A stretch of 64,000 nt of DNA from Thermoleophilia bacterium (GCA_027493445.1 JAOSKU010000001.1:4293845-4357844); one strand, 5' to 3'. Positions 17,381 through 26,845 are shown, counted from the stretch's first letter. A program made the numbers and translations. Notes: generated by a model from the sequence alone, not told the origin.

Positions 17381-18136
17381 ATGGCGACGAGGCAGATCAT
17401 CCGGATCGACGAGGAGCTGTGCACGGGATGCGGGCAGTGCGTGCCTTCGTGCGCCGAAGGGGCGCTGGAGATCGTGGACGGCAAGGCGCGGGTGGTCGCC
17501 GAGGTGCTCTGCGACGGCCTGGGGGCGTGTCTGGGCGAGTGCCCCGAGGGCGCCTTGGTCATCGAGGAGCGCGAAGCTCCCGAGTTCGATGAGCGGGCGG
17601 TGGAGGAGAGGCTGCTTCAGATTGGGCGACTCGCAGTTCAGCCCCCGGTGCTGGAGTCGGGGGCGCACGCCGGAGGTTGCCCTGGGAGTCTGTCGCGCAT
17701 CCTGCACGACGAGCAGCCGGTGGTTGAGGTGGGGGAAGCCCGCGAGGAGGGGAGCCTGCTGGGGCACTGGCCGGTGCAGCTCGCGCTGGTCAACCCTCTG
17801 GCGCCTTTCCTCCGGAACGCCGACCTCCTCATCAGCGCCGACTGCGTCCCCTACGCCTACCGTTTGTTCCACGAGGACTTCCTGAAGGGACGCAGCGTGG
17901 TGGTCGCCTGCCCCAAGCTCGACGACGCCGGCCGTCATCTGGAGAAGCTGGCGGATCTCTTCCAGGCAGCCCGGCCGCGCACGGTGACCGTGGTGCGCAT
18001 GGAGGTACCGTGCTGTTCCGGCCTCGTGGCCCTGGCGCGACAAGCGGCCGACATCGCTGGTCTGCAGGTGCCCGTCGAGGAAGCCGTGGTGAGTGTCTCC
18101 GGCGAGAGGTACGCCCAGGCGGGCGCCCTCCGCTGA
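17381..18136 (+). CDS. ferredoxin-domain protein with C-terminal Cys motif
   Basis: 251 aa. Residues 1-65 hold two [4Fe-4S] motifs, CTGCGQCVPSC and CLGECPEGAL with an upstream Cys in LCDGLGAC. The remainder (about residues 95-250) is a separate domain with conserved-looking LISADCVPYAYRLFH, VVACPKLDDA and EVPCCSGLV, the last two supplying Cys. This layout is seen in stand-alone ferredoxin-like proteins of anaerobes thought to pass electrons or sense redox. The ATG follows GGAGGGACCG. It is convergent with the peroxiredoxin gene. The exact function is unknown. Confidence 0.75.
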   Translation: MATRQIIRIDEELCTGCGQCVPSCAEGALEIVDGKARVVAEVLCDGLGACLGECPEGALVIEEREAPEFDERAVEERLLQIGRLAVQPPVLESGAHAGGCPGSLSRILHDEQPVVEVGEAREEGSLLGHWPVQLALVNPLAPFLRNADLLISADCVPYAYRLFHEDFLKGRSVVVACPKLDDAGRHLEKLADLFQAARPRTVTVVRMEVPCCSGLVALARQAADIAGLQVPVEEAVVSVSGERYAQAGALR

Positions 18137-18158
18137 GGGCGCCCGCCTGCCGGAGTGT

Positions 18159-18641
18159 TCAGGACCTCTGGATGGCCTCGAGGGCGGCCAGGATCTGGGT
18201 CACGTCTCGCTGCTCAGCAGCGGCGGCGTGGTAGGCCCAGCGCACCACACCGTCCTGGTCGAGTACGAAGACGCTGCGGCGAGGGTGTCCCGCATCCTCC
18301 AGGAATACGCCTAGAGCACGGGCCACCTCCCCGTGGGGCCAGAAATCGCTCAGAAGGGGGAAGTCGATCCCCCCGCATTCCTTCGCAAAGGCCTTGTGCG
18401 AAGGGATGGTGTCACAACTGATGCCCAGGACCTGAGCGTCGAGCTCCTCGAACTTGCCGGCGTAGGCCTGCAAGATGGGGAGCTCCCGGCTTCAGACTGG
18501 GGTCCAGTCCAGGGGATAGAAGAACAGTACGACGTTCTTGCCGTCCGCCCCCAGGTAGTCGTAGAGGCGCACGTCCTCTCCCAGGTGGGAGGGAAGCGTA
18601 AAGTCGGCTACGTGCTCTCCGACGGCGAGCGGTTCGCTCAT
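18159..18641 (-). CDS. peroxiredoxin with in-frame UGA at the peroxidatic position (probable selenoprotein)
   Basis: A 160-codon frame interrupted by one TGA (18492-18494). The flanks read FFYPLDWTPV before and SRELPILQAYAG after the TGA, so the stop falls exactly where peroxiredoxins have the catalytic Cys (TPVC-T/S-xEL). The rest of the fold is intact: FTLPSHLGEDVRL, GISCDTIPSHKAF, FPLLSDFWPHGEVA, RRSVFVLDQDGVVRW. Reading UGA as selenocysteine gives a normal AhpE/BCP-size protein that reduces peroxides with a thiol donor. The start has AAGGAG upstream. A hairpin 17 nt after the UGA resembles a bacterial SECIS. The alternative is a Cys-to-stop mutation, but only one base and no frame decay would be a coincidence. 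Confidence 0.82.
18453..18474 (-). promoter_or_regulatory. candidate SECIS hairpin of the selenoperoxiredoxin
   Basis: On the mRNA strand CUUGC-A-GGC-CUAC-GCC-G-GCAAG folds as a 5-bp stem, an A/G mismatch, 3 bp and a small loop, beginning 17 nt after the UGA. UUGCAGGCCUAC resembles the loop side of the E. coli fdhF SECIS (UUGCAGGUCUGC, from memory). SelB binding is inferred. Confidence 0.55.
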
Positions 18642-18827
18642 GATCGCTCCTTGGTGCCCGGACCGTCGTGGTCGCCGGGCGGTAGCTGGCTCTTCGACTG
18701 CAATGTTTGCCTGAATGGTGCCTGGGCAAACCCGCGGCTGTGCCCTTCGGCGCGCCGTGTGACAGGCAGGAGGCGACTCGGGTAACATGAGAAGGTGGCA
18801 GTCGCTGCAACGAGGAGAACGTCTCCC

Positions 18828-21380
18828 ATGAGGAAGATTCACCAGTACGCCGTCCATCCAGCCATGCCCGAGCGGCTCGCCTGCCTGAGGGAGCTGGCCT
18901 ACAATCTCCGCTGGACCTGGGATCACGAAGCCAGCGAGCTGTTCGTGCGCCTGGACGCCGACCTGTGGGAGGACGCGAACCACAATCCCGTCCGCCTGCT
19001 CCAGGCGATCGATCAAAACCGCCTCGACGAGGCCGGCGAGGACGAGGCCTTCCTGGCCCACTTGGACCGCGTCTGCCAGTCGCTGCAGTCCTACATGACC
19101 AAGCCTGGCTGGTTCCCTCGCCGGTATCCAGGCATGAACGACCTCACCATAGCCTACTTCTCCATGGAGTTCGGCCTGGCCCGCTGCCTGCCCATGTACT
19201 CGGGAGGCCTGGGTGTCCTCGCCGGAGATCATCTGAAGTCGGCCAGCGATCTAGACATACCTCTGGTGGGGGTTGGACTGCTCTATCAGAAGGGCTACTT
19301 CACCCAGTACCTCAACGCCGACGGTTGGCAGCTCGAGCGCTACTCAGTCAACGACTTCTCCGTGCTGCCCATCCGCCGGGCTCTCGATGGTAGAGGCGAG
19401 CCGCTTCGCGTGTCCGTCGATCTGGCCGGTCATGCCGTGATCGTTCAGGTGTGGGTGGCCCAGGTGGGTCGCATCCCCCTCTATCTGCTCGACACCAACC
19501 TCGCCGAGAACCAGCCCTACGACCGCGACGTCACCGACGAGCTGTACGGTGGGGGGCCCGAGGATCGCATCCGCCAGGAGATCGTACTCGGCATCGGTGG
19601 GATCAGGGCACTGAAGGCACTGGGGATCCCTCCGCAGGTGTGCCACATGAACGAGGGACATTCGGCTTTCCTCTCGCTGGAGCGCATCCGCGACCTGGGG
19701 GTCGAGGCAGGGCTCGACTACTGGTCAGCCCGCCAGGTGACCGGCGCCGGGACGGTGTTCACCACTCATACGCCGGTGCCAGCCGGGTTCGATCTCTTCA
19801 GCTCCGAGCTCATGGAGAAGTACTTTGCCGCCTACGCCGAAGCCTTCGATCTGGAGTGGCAGGAGTTTCTGAACAAGGGTCGCTCCAACCCCGAGGACCT
19901 CTTGGAGCCTTTCAATGTGGCTGTGCTGGCCTTGCGGCACGCACCTCGCCGCAACGCGGTGAGCGCATTGCACCGAAAGGTGACCGCTGGGATGATGCGC
20001 CCGGGGTGGCCGGACTTCCCCGACGCCGACATTCCGGTGGGCTACGTCACCAATGGTATCCACACCCGGGGCTGGGTGGCCCCCGAGATGGCCGTGCTTT
20101 TCGACAGATACCTGGGACCGCGCTGGCAGGAGGACCCCTCCGACCCTGCCATCTGGGAGCGGGTGCGGCAGATTCCAGACGAGGAGCTCTGGCGCGTGCA
20201 TGTCCGGCAGCGGGAGCGTCTGGTGGCCTATGTGCGGGCGCGCCTGGAAGCCCAGCTGACCCGGCGACGAGCCTCTCCCCGGGAGAGGGACGCGGCTCGG
20301 GAGGCGCTGCGGGTCGACGCTCTCACCATCGGCTTCGCTCGGCGTTTTGCCACTTACAAACGGGCTACCCTGCTCCTCAAGGAGGTCGACAGGCTGAAGG
20401 CTCTGCTTCTCGACGAGCGCCGGCCGGTACAGGTGATCTTCGGAGGCAAGGCCCACCCGCGGGACGACGCAGGCAAGGAGTTCATCCGCCATATCGTCCA
20501 CTTCGCTCTGCAGGAAGGGGTGCAGCACCGGCTGGTCTTTGTGGAGGACTACGACCTGGGCAGGGCCCAGGCCCTGGTGCAGGGAGCCGATGTCTGGCTC
20601 AATACGCCGCGGCGTCCCTTGGAGGCCTCGGGCACGAGCGGCATGAAGGCCCTGGTCAACGGCGCCTTGAACCTCTCGGTGCTCGATGGTTGGTGGGCCG
20701 AAGGCCACGAGGAAGGGGTGGGCTGGGCCATCGGCACGGGCGAAGAGTATCAGGACTTTGAATACCAGGACCGAGTGGAGGCGCAGGCTCTCTATTCCAT
20801 TCTGGAGCAGGAGGTGGTGCCCCTATTCTACGAGCAAAGCGCCGACGGCCTGCCGCGCGGTTGGATCGCCATGATGAAGGCGTCGCTCACCCGGCTCGCG
20901 CCGCGTTTTTCCACCATCCGCATGGTCAAGGACTACACCAGGGGCTTCTACCTGCCGGCGGCCGAGCAGCACGCCCGCCTGTCCGCACACGGCTATGCGA
21001 GAGCCCGGGAGCTGGCCGAGTGGAAGGCCCGCGTGCGCCGCGGCTGGAGCGATGTAACGGTGGAGCGGGTGGATAACGGCGGGTTCGAGGAGGTCACCTT
21101 AGGCTGCGAGCTACCTCTGAAGGCCAAGGTTCGTCTGGGCAGCCTCACGCCGGCCGACGTGCGCGTGGAGGCCTATCACGGCCCGTTGAGCCCCGAAGGA
21201 GACATCGGGGACGGGCAGAGCACCCGGCTCGAGTGGGTGACCTCGGAGGATGGCGTGCACCTGTATCAGGGGACGGTACCTTGTGGCGTGTCGGGCCTGC
21301 ACGGGTACGCGGTCCGGGTGCTGCCCGATCAAGAAGACGTCTTGGTGCCGAACGAGCTACCCCTCATTGTGTGGGAGTAG
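18828..21380 (+). CDS. glgP: alpha-glucan (glycogen) phosphorylase, long actinobacterial type
   Basis: An 850-aa GT35 enzyme that releases glucose-1-phosphate from alpha-1,4-glucan. The N-terminal 110 residues (RELAYNLRWTWDHEASELF) are the DUF3417 region of the bacterial/archaeal alpha-glucan phosphorylase branch. Catalytic-domain marks are YFSMEFGLARCLPMYSGGLG, HMNEGHSAF, FTTHTPVPAG, YVTNGIHTRGW, and the PLP-lysine segment EASGTSGMKALVNGALNLS. The ATG follows CGAGGAG. It is divergent from the peroxiredoxin gene. No glycogen synthesis genes are in view. Confidence 0.93.
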   Translation: MRKIHQYAVHPAMPERLACLRELAYNLRWTWDHEASELFVRLDADLWEDANHNPVRLLQAIDQNRLDEAGEDEAFLAHLDRVCQSLQSYMTKPGWFPRRYPGMNDLTIAYFSMEFGLARCLPMYSGGLGVLAGDHLKSASDLDIPLVGVGLLYQKGYFTQYLNADGWQLERYSVNDFSVLPIRRALDGRGEPLRVSVDLAGHAVIVQVWVAQVGRIPLYLLDTNLAENQPYDRDVTDELYGGGPEDRIRQEIVLGIGGIRALKALGIPPQVCHMNEGHSAFLSLERIRDLGVEAGLDYWSARQVTGAGTVFTTHTPVPAGFDLFSSELMEKYFAAYAEAFDLEWQEFLNKGRSNPEDLLEPFNVAVLALRHAPRRNAVSALHRKVTAGMMRPGWPDFPDADIPVGYVTNGIHTRGWVAPEMAVLFDRYLGPRWQEDPSDPAIWERVRQIPDEELWRVHVRQRERLVAYVRARLEAQLTRRRASPRERDAAREALRVDALTIGFARRFATYKRATLLLKEVDRLKALLLDERRPVQVIFGGKAHPRDDAGKEFIRHIVHFALQEGVQHRLVFVEDYDLGRAQALVQGADVWLNTPRRPLEASGTSGMKALVNGALNLSVLDGWWAEGHEEGVGWAIGTGEEYQDFEYQDRVEAQALYSILEQEVVPLFYEQSADGLPRGWIAMMKASLTRLAPRFSTIRMVKDYTRGFYLPAAEQHARLSAHGYARARELAEWKARVRRGWSDVTVERVDNGGFEEVTLGCELPLKAKVRLGSLTPADVRVEAYHGPLSPEGDIGDGQSTRLEWVTSEDGVHLYQGTVPCGVSGLHGYAVRVLPDQEDVLVPNELPLIVWE

Positions 21381-21410
21381 GGCGCTCGGCGCCCTACTCC
21401 CGTCAAGGGG

Positions 21411-22133
21411 CTATCCGCCCGTATGGAAGGAGCTTACGATCACATTCAGCAAGGGCTCCTGAGCCTCCCACGCCTTCGCGTCCGACTGAAGCGCGAGCTC
21501 GTACTCCACGTCGCGGTCCACCAAGAAGATCAGGCGGGTGCGCATCGTCCTGCCCTCCTGCTCGTAGGTGAAGGCGCTCACGTATCCGGGCAGCCCGTTG
21601 ACGATGATGTCGTTGAGCGGCTCCAACACCTCGGAGTTGGTCAGCTGCCCCTCGATATCCGCCAGGACGCTCTCGATCTCCTGCTTGAAGACAGGCATGA
21701 GGGATTCGTCGACCACCGTGGAAAGCGGGTAGGCGGAGATCACCACCCCGTCGAGCAGCAAGACGTCGGTCTGGCTACCCTCGGGGTCGAACAAACCTAT
21801 CGACTTCGAGGCCGAGCCACCGGCGCTGCTTTGCGTACTGATGTCACCAGTCACCTCCCAACCCTCGGGATACTCGACGGTGAAGGCAAAGTCGCTGTCG
21901 GCGTAGGAAGCGGTGGGCACGGAAGCCACGCTGAGGGTGGTGGTGGTCTCGTCCTGAGCGGCCTCGGTTGTTTGGGGCTCAGGTTCGGGACTTCCTGAAG
22001 ACTCGGACGTGTCGGAAGCGACCGGGACGCCGGTCGAGGTGGTCACCTCCTCGCTTGAACCGCACGCCGAGGCGAGCACGGCCAGGCACCCCAGCAGCAG
22101 CCAGGCCACCTTTCTGATCCTGGGTCTTGTCAT
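21411..22133 (-). CDS. secreted lipoprotein, unknown function
   Basis: 240 aa. The signal peptide ends in a lipobox (VLASAC), then a Ser/Thr/Glu-rich spacer (residues 27-75), then a globular domain beginning YADSDFAFTVEYPEGWEV. That start resembles PsbP/DUF1795-like domains of secreted actinobacterial lipoproteins, as does the end LNVIVSSFHTGG. Start MTRPRIRK is chosen because a GAGAAGGAGAC ribosome-binding site precedes it. It converges with glgP; the 31-bp gap contains a small hairpin (GGGCGC-TCG-GCGCCC) without a T-run. Confidence 0.7.
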   Translation of the reverse strand: MTRPRIRKVAWLLLGCLAVLASACGSSEEVTTSTGVPVASDTSESSGSPEPEPQTTEAAQDETTTTLSVASVPTASYADSDFAFTVEYPEGWEVTGDISTQSSAGGSASKSIGLFDPEGSQTDVLLLDGVVISAYPLSTVVDESLMPVFKQEIESVLADIEGQLTNSEVLEPLNDIIVNGLPGYVSAFTYEQEGRTMRTRLIFLVDRDVEYELALQSDAKAWEAQEPLLNVIVSSFHTGG

Positions 22134-22186
22134 GATCGCGTCTCCTTCTCGGTTGGGCTCGGCGTCGGGCATGGCCAGCCCGGCTT

Positions 22187-22411
22187 TCAGCGGACGCCGG
22201 AGGGGGGCCCGGCGGGCGTCACGCTGACCCGGTCGCGGCCTTCGCGTTTGCTCTGATACATGAGCCGATCGGCGCGGGCCACCAACGAAGCGGCGGTATC
22301 ACCCTCTCGCGCCAGAACGGGCCCTATTGACAGCGTGGCCGCGACGCGCTGCGGTGCCGACATCCGCACCAGGGCATTGATGCGTTCCGCTGTAGCCTTG
22401 TCATAGGCCTT
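22187..22411 (-). pseudogene. C-terminal fragment of a PAS-GGDEF diguanylate cyclase, split by the recombinase element
   Basis: The frame reads KAYDKATAERINALVRM, then VAATLSIGPVLA and ADRLMYQSKREGRDRVSV, which are the last third of a GGDEF domain. It continues exactly from the N-terminal fragment that resumes at 25842: joining the two at the shared GCCTT restores ...HSVLKAYDKATAER.... The active-site half lies in the other fragment, so cyclase activity should be lost. Confidence 0.85.
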
Positions 22412-22446
22412 CAACTACAGCCGGTGCCGCAGGTGGGAGGAGATTC

Positions 22447-22700
22447 ATCGTCACCCATCCCTTCCACCCGTTGACCGGGCAGGAGTTCGAGCTGGTGGGC
22501 TACGCCCACACCTGGGGGGAGCACCGGGTGTTCTTCCGCAAGCCCCAAGAAGAGCGGGTCCATTCGCTACCGGCGCGCTGGACCGACGTCGAGGGGTGGA
22601 TCCCTTCCTGGCCATTTCGGCCGGCCGGGCGCACTTCCGGGTCGAGGACCTCGTTGCCCTGGTGAGTCTCGTGCAGGAGCTCAAAAGTAGGGAGGTGTAA
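22447..22700 (+). pseudogene. DUF5372 (Y4bD/Y4pK-like) protein, frameshifted
   Basis: The first frame reads THPFHPLTGQEFELVGYAHT, then GEHRVFFRKPQEERVHSLPA and WTDVEG. After the four-G run at 22593-22596 another frame continues with DPFLAISAGRAHFRVEDLVA and ends KSREV. Together they make an 84-residue protein of the DUF5372 type, usually found beside serine recombinases of this kind. No ATG or GTG is present; GGAGGAG precedes an ATC/ATT, so the start may also be damaged or non-standard. Its role in the element is not known. Confidence 0.55.
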
Positions 22701-22822
22701 GGTGAATTATGCCGCACGTGTTAGGGGGATTTTGCCGGCCCGAGGCCTAGGCGGCCACCGAGGGCCGCCGTTGATCTGCGCTAAAGAGCGGGATAAGCAG
22801 CCATGTGAGGCACGTATTGGAC

Positions 22823-22852
22823 TTGACATAGGGGAGTTATGCGGCATAATGT
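22823..22852 (+). promoter_or_regulatory. sigma70-type promoter of the recombinase operon
   Basis: TTGACA at 22823 and TAATGT at 22847 with an 18-bp spacer (or CATAAT at 22845 with 16). It lies 28 nt before the first gene and inside an AT-rich patch that contains GTTATGCGGCATAA, a possible operator for the HTH protein. Confidence 0.6.
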
Positions 22853-22879
22853 ACATAACACAAGCAGAGGAGGCTGGCC

Positions 22880-23362
22880 TTGATACCGCCCGACGCCCCC
22901 GCCGAGAAGCGCGCCGCCCTTCGCCGTCACCATGCCCTGAATCCCCGCCCCCAGCGGGTCCGCGATCCCGCCTTCTTAGGCGAGAACGCCTTCTTCGATC
23001 GGAGCGATCTCGTGCAGGTGAAGTACGAGATGCTCCGGCGGGTACGCGAGGACGGCCAGCCGGTGAGCGAAGCGTCGGCCGCGTTTGGTTTCTCGCGGCC
23101 TTCCTTCTACCAGGCCCAGGCCGCCTTTCAGGAAGAGGGTCTGCCCGGTCTTCTGCCCGAGCGACCCGGACCCAAGCGGGCCCACAAGCTCTCCGAGACG
23201 GTGCTCGATCTCCTGGAAGAGGCCCTGGCCGAAGAGCCCTCCCTCCCGAGCGCCGCCCTGGTCCGACTGCTCGAGGAGCGGCTCGGTCTTTCGGTTCATC
23301 CCCGCAGCGTCGAGCGGGCCCTGAAGAGACGGCGGAAAAAGGGGGCTCCCGGGACGCCCTGA
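22880..23362 (+). CDS. helix-turn-helix protein of the recombinase element
   Basis: A 160-aa protein with two helix-turn-helix units. The first is VREDGQPVSEASAAFGFSRP (about residues 55-75), as in insA/Mu-type domains, and the second is ALVRLLEERLGLSVHPRSVE (about 125-145). The end is basic (RALKRRRKKG). TTG start behind AGAGGAGG. The layout resembles the DNA-binding half of a transposase without the catalytic domain; it may direct target choice or repress the operon. Its stop overlaps the next gene. Confidence 0.65.
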   Translation: MIPPDAPAEKRAALRRHHALNPRPQRVRDPAFLGENAFFDRSDLVQVKYEMLRRVREDGQPVSEASAAFGFSRPSFYQAQAAFQEEGLPGLLPERPGPKRAHKLSETVLDLLEEALAEEPSLPSAALVRLLEERLGLSVHPRSVERALKRRRKKGAPGTP

Positions 23363-23643
23363 AGACGACGGCCCCGGCGGCCGAGCTTCTCGAGGGCTAC
23401 GAGGCCCTGCGGGCCCAGGCGCTCGGCGAGCTCCCCTCTCTCACCCCGCGCGGCCTAGCCGTCTTTGTGCGCGGCGGCCTGGCGAGCTGGATGTCGGCTT
23501 GCCCTCCCAGGGAGCGACCGAGGCCGGTGGCGAGCCCACGGCCCGGCGGCGGCGAGATCTGCGCCCTCACCGCCGGGAGCGCCGAGCTCGTGCGGCTGCT
23601 CGCCGGGATGGCCCTTTCGAGTCAGAGGAGGTGCCCCCTGTGA
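23359..23643 (+). CDS. small accessory protein of the recombinase element
   Basis: A 94-aa frame overlapping the HTH gene's stop (CTGA, so with a CTG start) and the recombinase start (GTGA). It begins LKTTAPAAELLEGYEALRAQ and continues VFVRGGLASWM. Overlaps on both sides argue for translational coupling and a real gene. I know no family; in related elements a gene of this size precedes the recombinase. The CTG start is unusual and uncertain. Confidence 0.5.
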   Translation: MKTTAPAAELLEGYEALRAQALGELPSLTPRGLAVFVRGGLASWMSACPPRERPRPVASPRPGGGEICALTAGSAELVRLLAGMALSSQRRCPL

Positions 23644-25818
23644 ACCCCGAGCAGCATCTGAAAGTGACCGCCAGCCACCTCAAACGCCTGGCCTACCTCT
23701 ATGTCCGCCAGAGCACGCTCCGCCAGGTCCTTGAGAACACCGAGAGCACCAAGCGCCAGTACGCCCTGCGCGAACGGGCCGTCGTCTTGGGCTGGCCGCC
23801 CGAGCGCATCGTGGTCATCGATCGCGATCTCGGTCTCTCCGGGGCGGACAGCGACCGGGAGGGCTTCCAGCAGCTGGTGGCCGCCGTCGGTCTGGGCGAG
23901 GTGGGGGTGGTCCTCGGCTTGGAGGTCTCCCGCCTGGCCCGCAGCTCGGCGGACTGGCACCGCCTGCTCGAGATCTGCGCCCTTTCAGATACCCTCATCC
24001 TGGACGAGGACGGCCTCTATGACCCGGCCCACTTCAACGATCGGCTGCTCTTGGGGCTCAAGGGCACCATGTCAGAAGCCGAGCTCCATATCCTGCGCGC
24101 CCGCCTCCTCGGGGGCCAGCGCGCCAAGGCCGCCCGGGGTGAGCTTGGGCTCAAGCTGCCCGTGGGCCTCCTCTATGACCCCGCCGGCCGGGTGGTCCTC
24201 GACCCCGATCTTGAGGTGCAGCAGGCGGTGCGTACTTTCTTTTTAACCTTTCGGCGCACCGGTTCGGCCACCGGCACCGTGCGCACTTTTTCGCGAAGAG
24301 GGTCTTCTCTTCCCCCGCCGGCTGACCACTGGACCACACAAGGGCGAGCTCGCCTGGGGACCGCTCGTCCACAGCCGCGCCCTGCGGGTGCTCAAGAACC
24401 CCCGCTACACAGGAGCCTTCGTCTACGGCCGCAGCCAGACCCGCAGGCTCCCCGGCGGGAAAGAGCGCCGCCGCCTACTGCCACGCGAAGAGTGGCATAC
24501 GGTGATCCTTCATGCCCACCCCGGCTACCTCACCTGGGAGGAGTACGAGCAGAACCTGGCCCGGCTGCGCGAAAACGCGCAGGCAAACGGGGCCGAGCGA
24601 CGCAAGAGCCCGCCGCGCGAAGGCCCGGCCCTCCTCCAAGGCCTGGCCGTCTGCGGGCGCTGCGGGGAGCGCATGACCGTCCGCTACTACGTCCGTCATA
24701 AAGAGCTCGTGCCTGAGTACGTCTGCCAGCGGGCGGGGATCGAGCGGGGTGAGCCCCTCTGCCAGCGCCTGGTGGGCGCCGAGATCGACCGGGCCGTGGG
24801 TGAGCTCCTGGTGGAGGCGGTGACGCCCCTTGCGCTGGAGGTCGCCCTGGCGGTGCAAGAGGAGCTTGAGGCCCGCGCCAAGGAGGCCGACACCTTACGC
24901 CTAAAGCAGGTGGAACGAGCGCGCTACGAGTCCGAGCTCGCTCAGCGCCGCTACCTTCTGGTCAATCCCGACAACCGGCTGGTGGCCGACTCCCTGGAGG
25001 CGGACTGGAACCATAAGCTGCGCGCCTTGGCTGAAGCCCAAGCGGACTACGAGCAGCGGCGGGAAACCGAGGGCCAGGGACTTACCGAGAAGCAGCGGGA
25101 CGAGATCCTCGCACTGGCCACCGATTTTGCCCGCCTCTGGCGCGACCCGGCCGTCCCGCAGCGCGAGCGCAAGCGCATGCTGCGCCTCATCTTGGAAGAC
25201 GTCACCCTCTCACGCACAGCCGAGGTGGTGGCTCAGGTGCGCTTTCGCGGCGGGGCCACCCGCAGCCTGCACCTGCCCCTCCCCTTAAACGCCGCTCAGC
25301 TGCGGAAGGTGGATGCGGCCGTGGTGGCCGAGGTCGACCGCCTGCTCGAGGAACATACCGACGCCGAGATTGCCGACATCTTAAACGGCCGTGGGTTTCT
25401 CCCGGGGGTGGCCGAACGGTTCAGCCTGGGCATCGTCCGCACCCTGCGGCTTACCTACGGCCTTACGGACCGCTACACTCGCCTGCGCCGGCGAGGACTC
25501 ATCACGCTCGAGGAGGTCTCGGAGCTCCTCGGTGCCGACCCCGGCACGGTGAAGGTCTGGGCCCGGAGAGGGCACATCGACTCGGAGGTCTACAATGACA
25601 AGGGGCAGCGGCTCTACGTGCGGCCGACAACGCTCGAGCAGTCCTGCCAATGGTGCGGTGGCCCCATACCGGCGAAGCCACTCTTGCGGCGCGGGAAGAA
25701 GTGGTGCAGCCAGCGCTGCTGCCTGGCCGCCTACAATAGCCGCAAGCGAGCGGCCAGACAGGCAGCCCGAAAGAACGCCGGCACGCAAATGGCCAGGGAT
25801 TCGTGCTCGATCAACTAA
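23640..25818 (+). CDS. large serine recombinase, one apparent frameshift
   Basis: About 725 aa. The resolvase domain (1-150) has the catalytic Ser in AYLYVRQST and the arginines of LEVSRLARSS. The recombinase domain follows (LKNPRYTGAFVYGR), then a zinc ribbon (CGRCGERM) and a long coiled coil (EELEARAKEADTLRLKQVER). The C-terminal part has an HTH-like stretch (EEHTDAEIADILNGRG) and a second zinc knuckle (CQWCGGPI to CSQRCC). It would catalyse site-specific integration and excision of the element. Frames change near 24287-24291 (TTTTT); removing one T gives VRTFREEGLLFPRRL, so a homopolymer error is likely. Confidence 0.85.
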
Positions 25819-25841
25819 ACAAGGAGCAGTCAGATGCGCAA

Positions 25842-26551
25842 GCCTTGAGGACCGAATGGTCCGCATTGGCGACGACGGCTACGAGCTCATCGCCGCCCCA
25901 GCGGCCGACGAGGTCGAACGACCTGAGTGCATTCCGGATGGTGGAAGACACGGCACGCAGGACCGCGTCGCCCATCTCGTGACCGAAACGATCATTCACG
26001 TCTTTGAAGCGGTCGATGTCCATGGCTATGATCCCGAAACTCCAGCCGAAGCGGCTAAGCTCCCGCAGTCGCGCCTCGATGGCGACCTCGACGTACCGCC
26101 GGTTGGCGATGCCGCACAGCGGGTCGAGATAGGCCATTTGCCTTAGTGATGCGATCTCTTTCAGGAACTCGTCGGGGGGCGAAAGATCGATGAAGGTCTC
26201 GATGGCTCCGACAACGCGCCCTTGGTCGTTGCGCAGGGCTGCGGTACGCACCCCCACAGGTATCCGATGGCCTTCCCTGTGCTGGAGGTAGACGTCGGCG
26301 TTGCGGTTTTCGCCGTTGGCGAGCGTGGCGACGACCGGGCAACCGTCGTGGCACAACAGGCGCCCGTTGGCGTCCACGTGCATCAACCGAGCGTCGGAGC
26401 AACGATTTCCCACCATCTGCCCCGCTGGGTAGCCGGTCAGGAGCTCGGCCGCCGGGTTCCAGTAGGTGATGACCTGCTCAGCATCCAGCAGGTAGGCACC
26501 CTCGTGCAGCATGTCGAGCAGCGTACGTGTCGTCGGGTCCACGGCGTTCAT
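25842..26551 (-). pseudogene. N-terminal PAS plus GGDEF fragment of the split diguanylate cyclase
   Basis: The frame has a PAS domain (residues 10-125, with AYLLDAEQVITYWNPAAELL and the PAC end ETFIDLSPPD) and the first two thirds of a GGDEF domain, including DPLCGIANRRYVE, AMDIDRFKDVNDRFGH and the active-site RWGGDELVAV. It then runs into the element and stops after about ten foreign codons. Cys residues in HDGCPV could allow redox or metal sensing. The C-terminal strands are in the fragment at 22187. The two would join across GCCTT after excision. Confidence 0.85.
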
Positions 26552-26575
26552 GACGAACTCATCGGCAGCGCACCC

Positions 26576-26827
26576 TCATGGGTTGAGGGCCGCTGCCACC
26601 GTGACCCCCTTCTCGCTCAACCTGACCCAGACGTTGGTGGGGAAGAGGTCCGCCTCGGCCAGGCCCTCATGCGCCAACTGCTCGATGCAGGCGCGGGTAG
26701 CCTCCGAATCGATGAGGAGCTCGAAGGTGAGCTCCTGGATGGAGACCTCAGCCTGAGGGTTCGCCCGGTGAACATCCGCGAGGTAGCGGACGATACGGCG
26801 GCACTCGTCTGAGCGGTCGTCAGTCAC
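26576..26827 (-). CDS. small hypothetical protein upstream of the PAS-GGDEF gene
   Basis: An 83-aa protein from a GTG start (VTDDRSDECRRIVRYL). It has alternating helical segments, EVSIQELTFELLIDSEATRA and LAHEGLAEADLFPTNVWVRL, then SEKGVTVAAALNP, which suggests a winged-helix fold. It sits 24 nt before the cyclase gene on the same strand, so they were probably one transcript. A type A repeat lies directly upstream, in its promoter region. No named family. Confidence 0.5.
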   Translation of the reverse strand: MTDDRSDECRRIVRYLADVHRANPQAEVSIQELTFELLIDSEATRACIEQLAHEGLAEADLFPTNVWVRLSEKGVTVAAALNP

Positions 26828-26845
26828 GCAGCCCTCTTGCCCTAG

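Larger units (their letters stand above)
22412..25846 (+). mobile_element. large-serine-recombinase element inserted in a GGDEF gene
   Basis: A unit of about 3.4 kb bounded by the direct repeat GCCTT (22407-22411 and 25842-25846). It carries a DUF5372-type remnant, an HTH protein, a small protein and a large serine recombinase, all on the plus strand. The same four-part module occurs in other bacterial genomes, to my knowledge. The host gene is on the opposite strand. The short identity at the ends fits serine-recombinase crossover within a small core. Confidence 0.82.
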
